Shown here in pieces: positions 15,093-18,701 of a DNA stretch of 18,701 nucleotides. Origin of the DNA: JBAYVY01 sp041674345 (GTDB lineage Bacteria > Planctomycetota > Phycisphaerae > Phycisphaerales > Zrk34); the NCBI GenBank assembly GCA_041674345.1, contig JBAYVY010000026.1:1-18701 (forward strand), in the 5' to 3' direction. The notes below the pieces were generated by a model that ran no database searches, had not been told where the DNA came from, and saw only the letters and a program-made list of their open reading frames with translations. The position numbers were made by a program, and so were the translations under genes. How positions within the stretch are numbered: the stretch's first letter is position 1; each line of letters begins with the position of its first letter.

Positions 15093-15179
15093 GGGAATAA
15101 GGGAATAAGGGAATAAGGGGGGGGGAATGCGGATTTCACTTAGTCCCTCAGTCCCTTGTCCCTCAGTCCCTCCGCATTC
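15093..15179. repeat. 8-bp tandem arrays and 9-bp hairpin stem between BMC-H and BMC-P genes
   Basis: Three GGGAATAA units (15093-15116) and a G9 run come first. Then GAATGCGGA (15125-15133) pairs perfectly with TCCGCATTC (15171-15179) around a CAGTCCCT-type array (15141-15171). It contains ACTTAGTCCCTCAGTCCCTT, identical to a stretch at 16759-16778. The whole 100-bp intercistronic spacer is repeat. Confidence 0.8.
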
Positions 15180-15441
15180 ACACCTTCATCGTGTCGTCGT
15201 GGGGACGTGCGATGACGTTGACGCTGACGACCTGGCCGACTTTACCGGCGGCTTCGGCGGCGGCGTCGAGGGCGGCTTTGACGGCGGCGACATCGCCGGT
15301 GAAGGTGATGGCGATCAGGCCGCTGCCGACCTTGGCCGAGCCGACGTATTTGACGTTGGCGGCTTTGAGCGCGGCGTCGGCACCTTCGATGCCGGCGATC
15401 AGGCCTTTGGTTTCGATCATGCCGATTGCTTGCTGTGCCAT
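15178..15441 (-). CDS. BMC-H shell hexamer protein, third copy in the operon
   Basis: An 87-residue single-domain Pfam00936-type protein that forms hexameric shell facets. MAQQAIGMIETKGLIAGIEGADAALKAANV is the canonical N-terminus, and KVGSG (pore residues 39-41 GSG) is the usual central-pore loop. The tail ends ARPHDDTMKV. GGAG lies 8 bp before the ATG, next to the heptamer array that ends ackA. Confidence 0.95.
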   Translation of the reverse strand: MAQQAIGMIETKGLIAGIEGADAALKAANVKYVGSAKVGSGLIAITFTGDVAAVKAALDAAAEAAGKVGQVVSVNVIARPHDDTMKV

Positions 15442-15454
15442 TGGAATCTCCAGT

Positions 15455-16696
15455 TCAGTTTGCGGTTTGCGGTTTGCGGTTTGCAGTTGTCAGCACGTCC
15501 ACGGTTTGACGGGCGACGATGAGTTCTTCGTTGGTGGGCAGCACCCAAATCCGCGTTTTGCCGGAAGCGGCGTCAATGCGTGATTCTTCGCTTCCTTCGC
15601 AAATCGCGTTTTTATTCTTATCAAGCGAGATGCCGGCGTAGTCCATGTCGTTGAGAACGGCGGCGCGGATGGCTTTGGCGTTCTGGCCGATGCCGCCGGT
15701 GAAGACGATGGCGTCGGCGCCGTTGAGGACGGCGAGATACGCGCCGATGTAGTGGCGGATCGCCTCGACGAACACGTCGATGGCGAGTCGGGCGCGGGCG
15801 TTGCCCTGAGCGGCGGCGGCCTCGATGTCGCGGAGGTCGCCGGACACGCCGCTGATGCCGAGCAAGCCGGCTTCTTTGCCGAGTGTTTTGAGGGCGGCGT
15901 CGGTGGTGATGCCGGCGGCGTTGAGTTTGAGCAGTGCGAAGATGTCGAAGTCGCCGACGCGGGCGGATTGGGGCAGGCCGGTCTGCGGGGTGAGGCCCAT
16001 GCTGGTGGCGACGGATCGACCGTCGCGGATGGCGCAGATGCTTGAGGAGCCGCCGAGGTGGCAACTGATGATGCGACGCGCATCCGGCGTGAGTTCGGCC
16101 ATGCGGGTGGCGATGTAGCGGTGCGATGCGCCGTGGAAGCCGTAGCGACGGATGCCGAGGTCTTCGGTCCACTGGTGCGGGATGGCGTAAGTGGAGCGCG
16201 AAGCGGGAATCGTCTGATGAAAGGCGGTTTCAAAGGCGGCGACTTGCGGCACCCCCGCCCCCGGCCCCGGCAGCTTGGCGAATGCGCGCATCGCGGCGAT
16301 GTAGGGCGGGTTGTGGGCCGGGGCGACATCGGCGAACTTTTGCATGGTCGCCAACACTTGTTCATCGACGATAACCGCCCCGCCCCCGGAAGTGGAACCG
16401 ATCGGCCCGCCGTGTACGGCTTTGAAGCCGATGGCGTCGATGCGGCTGATCGAGTCAATCACACCATCGGCCACGAGTTGGTGGAGGTGGTATTCGATGG
16501 CGGCGGCATGATCGGGGAACCCCCGCCCCCGGTCGTGAGACATGCCGGCTGAAGCCGGCACGCCGGGGGCGCCGGGGGCGCCGGGGGTGCCGATGCGATC
16601 GGCAGCGCCGGTGGCAAGCACGCGCTCGCCGACGGACATGTCGAAGAGCTTGTACTTAAAACTGGTGGAGCCGAGATTGGCGACGAGTACGATCAT
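15455..16696 (-). CDS. ackA: Acetate kinase, here probably acting on acyl-phosphate from the BMC
   Basis: It makes ATP from acetyl-, propionyl- or, in this setting, lactyl-phosphate. 413 residues, close to the usual 400. Motifs: NLGSTSFKYKLFD, VHGG, HNPP, AFETAFHQTIP, RRYGFHGASHRYIA, HLGGSSSICAIRDGRSVATSMGLTPQTGLPQSARVGD and FTGGIGQNAKAIR. It carries repeat-derived stretches at several loops: TPGAPGAPGVPASAGMSHDR (37-56), STSGGGAV, PGPGAG, and the C-terminal TTANRKPQTAN from a heptamer array. These lie in variable positions between conserved motifs, so the enzyme is probably active. No Shine-Dalgarno precedes the ATG, where a tandem array sits. AckA is not usual between shell genes in other BMC types. 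Confidence 0.95.
   Translation of the reverse strand: MIVLVANLGSTSFKYKLFDMSVGERVLATGAADRIGTPGAPGAPGVPASAGMSHDRGRGFPDHAAAIEYHLHQLVADGVIDSISRIDAIGFKAVHGGPIGSTSGGGAVIVDEQVLATMQKFADVAPAHNPPYIAAMRAFAKLPGPGAGVPQVAAFETAFHQTIPASRSTYAIPHQWTEDLGIRRYGFHGASHRYIATRMAELTPDARRIISCHLGGSSSICAIRDGRSVATSMGLTPQTGLPQSARVGDFDIFALLKLNAAGITTDAALKTLGKEAGLLGISGVSGDLRDIEAAAAQGNARARLAIDVFVEAIRHYIGAYLAVLNGADAIVFTGGIGQNAKAIRAAVLNDMDYAGISLDKNKNAICEGSEESRIDAASGKTRIWVLPTNEELIVARQTVDVLTTANRKPQTAN
15458..15485. repeat. 7-bp tandem array forming the 3' end of ackA
   Basis: GTTTGCG three times, then GTTTGCA. Minus-strand translation is ANRKPQTAN followed by the stop. Confidence 0.8.
16251..16270 (-). repeat. G-rich dispersed repeat copy in ackA (1)
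   Basis: The minus strand reads CCGGGGCCGGGGGCGGGGGT, translated PGPGAGV just before PQVAAFETAFH. Confidence 0.75.
16375..16393 (-). repeat. G-rich dispersed repeat copy in ackA (2)
   Basis: The minus strand reads ACTTCCGGGGGCGGGGCGG, translated TSGGGA after VHGGPIGS. Confidence 0.8.
16518..16532 (-). repeat. G-rich dispersed repeat copy in ackA (3)
   Basis: The minus strand reads CCGGGGGCGGGGGTT, translated DRGRGF, the third sense frame. Confidence 0.75.
16543..16560. repeat. REP-like palindrome inside ackA
   Basis: TGCCGGCTGAAGCCGGCA has perfect 8-bp arms around GA. It encodes PASAG on the minus strand and lies between the G-rich copy at 16518 and the 9-bp array at 16561. Confidence 0.7.
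16561..16591. repeat. 9-bp tandem array inside ackA
   Basis: CGCCGGGGG in three tandem copies plus a partial unit (last full copy followed by TGCC). It encodes the PGAPGAPGVP stretch. Confidence 0.75.
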
Positions 16697-16706
16697 GGGG
16701 GAAAGT

Positions 16707-16797
16707 AGGGACTAAGGGACTAAGGGACTAAGGGAATAAGGGAAGCGAGGGACGGGGGACTTAGTCCCTCAGTCCCTTATCCCTCCATCCCTTCCTC
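16707..16797. repeat. 8-bp tandem array with inverted partner, 19-bp stem, between BMC-H and ackA
   Basis: AGGGACTA three times, then AGGGAATA and AGGGAAGC (16707-16746), followed by TAGTCCCT/CAGTCCCT-type units. 16714-16732 and 16760-16778 pair at 18 of 19 positions with a 27-nt loop. It fills the 99-bp spacer between the second BMC-H and ackA. Confidence 0.85.
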
Positions 16798-17056
16798 AGA
16801 AGTTATCCATCAGGCCGTCGGCGGGACGGGCGATGACGTGGGCGGCGACCAGTTCACCAACGCGAGCGGCGGCTTCGGCGCCGGCATCGACGGCGGCTTT
16901 GACGGAACCGACATCGCCTTTGACGACGGCGGTGACGAAGGCCCCGCCGATGGCGACGGTTTTGACCAGTTGCACGTCAGCGGCCTTGAGCATCGCATCG
17001 ACGCCCTGGACGAGGCCGGTCTGACCCTTGGTTTCAATCATGCCTAATGCGCTCAT
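16796..17056 (-). CDS. BMC-H shell hexamer protein, second copy in the operon
   Basis: An 86-residue BMC-H protein: MSALGMIETKGQTGLVQGVDAMLKAADVQL and EAAARVGELVAAHVIARP. Its pore loop reads AIGGA rather than the KVGSG of the two other BMC-H copies, so this hexamer probably has a different pore. I chose the ATG at 17056 because GGAG lies 6 bp upstream. An in-frame TTG at 17068 exists but would put the Shine-Dalgarno inside the gene. Confidence 0.94.
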   Translation of the reverse strand: MSALGMIETKGQTGLVQGVDAMLKAADVQLVKTVAIGGAFVTAVVKGDVGSVKAAVDAGAEAAARVGELVAAHVIARPADGLMDNF

Positions 17057-17074
17057 TTGTTGCTCCAATGGGGG

Positions 17075-17087
17075 ACGCTTCGCGTCA
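17075..17087. repeat. Small hairpin between the first two BMC-H genes
   Basis: GACGCTTCGCGTC, a perfect 5-bp stem with a TTC loop, lies 18 bp upstream of the second BMC-H start. It may be another REP-like unit. Confidence 0.4.
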
Positions 17088-17125
17088 CCCGCTAAACGGG
17101 GTTCGTGGTGATGTTGTGTGAACGA

Positions 17126-17437
17126 TTATTCGGCGGCGGCGCCCCCGGAAGTTTTTTTGCCCTTGGTTTTGGGCATCAAGGCGGCCAGGTCGTCATGCGG
17201 ACGTGCGATGACGTGGGCGGCGATCACTTCGCCGACTTTACCGGCGGCGGTGGCGCCGGCGTCCACGGCGGCTTTGACGGCGGCGACGTCGCCGACGACG
17301 AAGCCGGTGACCATGCCGCTGCCGACCTTGTCCCAGCCGATCATCTGCACGTTCGCCGATTTAATCATGGCGTCGGACGCTTCGATCAGCGCGATCAGAC
17401 CTTTGGTTTCGATCATTCCCAGTGCTTGTTGGGCCAT
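17126..17437 (-). CDS. BMC-H shell hexamer protein, first copy in the operon
   Basis: A 103-residue BMC-H protein: MAQQALGMIETKGLIALIEASDAMIKSANV, pore loop DKVGSG (G39-S40-G41), then AAVKAAVDAGATAAGKVGEVIAAHVIARPHDDL. It is longer than the other two because of a C-terminal tail, PKTKGKKTSGGAAAE. The KGKK part is basic and the TSGG part comes from a partial copy of the G-rich repeat. Tails of this kind often lie on one face of the hexamer. GGAG lies 7 bp before the ATG, just after the long hairpin that separates this gene from pduL. Confidence 0.95.
   Translation of the reverse strand: MAQQALGMIETKGLIALIEASDAMIKSANVQMIGWDKVGSGMVTGFVVGDVAAVKAAVDAGATAAGKVGEVIAAHVIARPHDDLAALMPKTKGKKTSGGAAAE
17140..17152 (-). 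repeat. Partial G-rich repeat copy in the BMC-H tail
   Basis: The minus strand reads ACTTCCGGGGGCG, translated TSGG(A). Confidence 0.6.
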
Positions 17438-17455
17438 TGCGATGCTCCGTGTGGT

Positions 17456-17518
17456 GAGTAGTGAGTAGCGAGTAGCGAGTAGCGGATGAGCGAGTTCACG
17501 ACTCGCTACTCGCTACTC
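17456..17518. repeat. 7-bp tandem array with perfect 17-bp inverted partner between pduL and BMC-H
   Basis: GAGTAGT then GAGTAGC three times (17456-17483). GAGTAGCGAGTAGCGAG at 17463-17479 is perfectly complementary to 17502-17518, with a 22-nt loop. It begins 6 bp after the pduL stop and ends 7 bp before the GGAG of the next gene. There is no U-tract, so a simple terminator is unlikely; mRNA processing or stabilisation is more plausible. Confidence 0.9.
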
Positions 17519-17524
17519 GATTCT

Positions 17525-18220
17525 TCATTTCAACAGTTCCATTCGTGTCGCCGAGGGCAGGTGACAGGCGTTGCCTTCGTCGGTGTCGATATGGACTTCG
17601 AGTTTCACTTTGGGATGGAGGCGGACCTTGAGGCGGTCGAAGGTCGCGCCGCAGGGGCCGTCGATTTTCAGTTTCATGTATTGCTTGTCCGCCACGCCGA
17701 AGTGTGCGGCATCATCGGGGTGCATATGAACGTGACGCTCGGCACGAATGACGCCCTGCTTCATGTTCAGCGCGCCGTGCGGACCGACAAGCACGCAGCC
17801 GGGCGTGTCGCGATGGTCGCCGCTGATGCGCAGCGGCAGGTCGATGCCGAGAAAGACACCGTCGGTGTAGCTGAGTTCGACCTGTGAGTAATCGCGTACC
17901 GGGCCGAGGATGCGAATGCCCGGAATCATGCGATTGCGCGGGCCGATGAGATTGACGACCTGTTCGGACGCGAACTCGCCGTCCTGATAAAGGTCTTTGA
18001 GTTTGGTGAGTTTCGCGCCGGCGCCGAAGAGCGTTTCAAGATCGGCTGGCGTGACGTGGACGTGACGGGCGGAGACATTGACGACCAGCGGATTGGGCCC
18101 GCCGTTGTGACTGGCGGGGCGATACAGATGGCCGACGGCACCGAGCTGCGTACTCAGCACCTGCCGAACCATCCGCTCCACTTGGGCACGATCGAGGGTG
18201 GCGTTGCCGGCGATCATCAT
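17525..18220 (-). CDS. pduL: PduL-type phosphotransacylase of the microcompartment
   Basis: It converts acyl-CoA to acyl-phosphate and recycles CoA inside the BMC; the substrate here is probably lactyl-CoA. 231 residues. Residues about 9-27 (LDRAQVERMVRQVLSTQLG) match an N-terminal encapsulation peptide. The zinc-binding motifs of PduL are present: SARHVHV (H53, H55), AERHVHMHPDDA (H163, H165, H167) and DTDEGNAC. First gene of the operon, with a promoter about 50 bp upstream. MM at the start gives two possible ATGs (18220, 18217); GGGAA upstream is a weak ribosome binding site. Confidence 0.95.
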   Translation of the reverse strand: MMIAGNATLDRAQVERMVRQVLSTQLGAVGHLYRPASHNGGPNPLVVNVSARHVHVTPADLETLFGAGAKLTKLKDLYQDGEFASEQVVNLIGPRNRMIPGIRILGPVRDYSQVELSYTDGVFLGIDLPLRISGDHRDTPGCVLVGPHGALNMKQGVIRAERHVHMHPDDAAHFGVADKQYMKLKIDGPCGATFDRLKVRLHPKVKLEVHIDTDEGNACHLPSATRMELLK

Positions 18221-18270
18221 GCGTGTTTCCCTGTTGCTGGAGACCTAAAACAGACAGTCAAATCTTCCAA

Positions 18271-18299
18271 AATATATCATCGGATGGAATCTTTTGCAA
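18271..18299 (-). promoter_or_regulatory. Sigma-70-type promoter of the BMC operon
   Basis: On the minus strand the -35 is TTGCAA (18294-18299), the spacer is 17 bp, and the -10 is TATATT (18271-18276). The -10 matches the consensus at 5 of 6 positions and the -35 at 4 of 6. Transcription would begin near 18263, leaving a leader of about 43 nt before pduL. Confidence 0.6.
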
Positions 18300-18302
18300 G
18301 AT
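18289..18302. promoter_or_regulatory. Palindromic candidate operator overlapping the -35
   Basis: ATCTTTTGCAAGAT has perfect 5-bp arms around TTGC and covers the -35 box. This is a natural site for repression by the operon's own DeoR regulator. On the minus strand, AGATTTCAT, AGATTCCAT and AGATTTGAC (18316-18324, 18284-18292, 18257-18265) are also spaced at roughly three-turn intervals. Confidence 0.4.
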
Positions 18303-18441
18303 CATTCTGAAAGATATGAAATCTGGCGGTCGATTTGACGCCAATAGTACGCAATAACAACCACGCCCGGCAGACGCACTAATAACATAATCCATTTATT
18401 TGTAGTTGGTTACGGACACACATGCACAAACAAGCCCATTC

Positions 18442-18498
18442 TCAAATCCAAAAGGCCAGCGTGGTCCAAATGAACAGCCACAAAATGCGTCGTCTCAT
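18442..18498 (-). CDS. Possible 18-residue hydrophobic peptide
   Basis: MRRRILWLFIWTTLAFWI is encoded from an ATG at 18498, 6 bp after GAGGG. A TATGAT box with an 18-bp-spaced TTGGCC lies just upstream. It has the form of a tiny single-span membrane peptide, or of the start of a truncated membrane protein. It could be a leader peptide or chance. Confidence 0.3.
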   Translation of the reverse strand: MRRRILWLFIWTTLAFWI

Positions 18499-18589
18499 GT
18501 CAAACCCTCGTACCTCCATCATACACCACGCCCGACCGACCGGCCAATATTTTTCGTCAAACTGGGCCACGACACCATGGCGAACGCAT

Positions 18590-18701
18590 CTAAACTTTTG
18601 TGCCGGCCAGGATCTTCAGCAGGTGATCGTGATCCCGGCCGCATCGCAGGCGTTTGCTGGCCAGGTCGACTTTCGCGGTGGTTTCGGCTTTGAGCACGTT
18701 G
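18590..18701 (-). CDS. 3' end of an unidentified gene
   Basis: An open frame enters from the right edge and ends at a TAG at 18590-18592. The visible 36 residues (start NVLKAETTAKVDLASKRLRC, end HLLKILAGTKV) look like real coding sequence, with charged and amphipathic character. I do not recognise the family. It lies upstream of the BMC operon in the same direction, separated by its control region. Confidence 0.45.
   Translation of the reverse strand, partial: NVLKAETTAKVDLASKRLRCGRDHDHLLKILAGTKV

Larger units (their letters stand above)
18221..18589. other. AT-rich control region upstream of the BMC operon
   Basis: 369 bp between pduL and the next minus-strand gene. The pduL-proximal part is much more AT-rich than the rest of the window. 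It holds the promoter, the palindrome and a small ORF at 18442-18498. The plus-strand open frame from 18406 looks non-coding. Confidence 0.6.

Noticed and set aside
5063..17518. Tandem arrays considered as CRISPR or attachment sites
   Set aside because: Units are only 7-9 bp without unique spacers; no cas, integrase or recombinase gene is present.
17456..17518. Hairpin considered as a rho-independent terminator
   Set aside because: No U-tract follows the stem and a well-placed ribosome binding site comes directly after it.
10177..18220. Propanediol (Pdu) or ethanolamine (Eut) type operon
   Set aside because: No diol dehydratase, ammonia lyase, cobalamin genes or BMC-T; the class II aldolase and three BMC-P genes fit the PVM type instead.
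18406..18693. Plus-strand open frame of 95 codons
   Set aside because: Composition is not protein-like, there is no ribosome binding site, and it overlaps both the control region and a better minus-strand partial gene.

Overview
The window looks like a GC-rich chromosomal segment of a Planctomycetota bacterium, or less likely a PVC-superphylum relative. The main reason is a complete operon of the Planctomycetes/Verrucomicrobia-type bacterial microcompartment (PVM BMC) on the minus strand: BMC-H and BMC-P shell genes only (no BMC-T), a class II sugar-phosphate aldolase, a CoA-acylating aldehyde dehydrogenase, PduL phosphotransacylase, acetate kinase and a DeoR regulator. No rRNA, tRNA or CRISPR array was seen.

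Layout. 1-213: a short edge ORF with an RHS-like look and a 25-bp inverted repeat. 238-2298 (-): GH36-like alpha-galactosidase. 2364-2534 (+): a probable IS66-type transposase remnant. 2559-5053 (+): two overlapping genes of unknown function, one membrane-anchored and one with a signal peptide. 5194-7959 (+): GH35 beta-galactosidase. 8009-10045 (-): agmatine deiminase and N-carbamoylputrescine amidase (aguB-aguA), bracketed by direct repeats. 10177-18220 (-): the BMC operon, transcribed pduL, BMC-H, BMC-H, ackA, BMC-H, BMC-P, aldehyde dehydrogenase, BMC-P, RpiB-like protein, BMC-P, aldolase, deoR. 18221-18589: AT-rich control region with a good promoter and an overlapping palindrome. 18590-18701: the 3' end of an unidentified gene.

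How it works together (family knowledge plus inference). The two galactosidases would trim galactose from plant or algal polysaccharide. Deoxysugars such as fucose or rhamnose would be made into ketose-1-phosphates by an isomerase and a kinase that are not in this window. The aldolase would split these into DHAP and lactaldehyde inside the shell. The aldehyde dehydrogenase would make lactyl-CoA, PduL lactyl-phosphate, and AckA lactate plus ATP. Four cargo proteins carry encapsulation-peptide-like amphipathic helices.

The most unusual signal is not a gene. Two kinds of short repeat run through the locus. (1) A G-rich element, core TTCCGGGGGCGGGG, sits inside coding sequence at nine sites and is read in five of the six possible frames; it supplies loops and linkers in six proteins of known family and one of unknown function. 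(2) Tandem arrays of 7- or 8-bp units, mostly a different unit at each site, fill the intercistronic spacers, often followed by a reverse-complement array that would fold into a long hairpin. One such array lies in frame inside the RpiB-like gene and another forms the AckA C-terminus.
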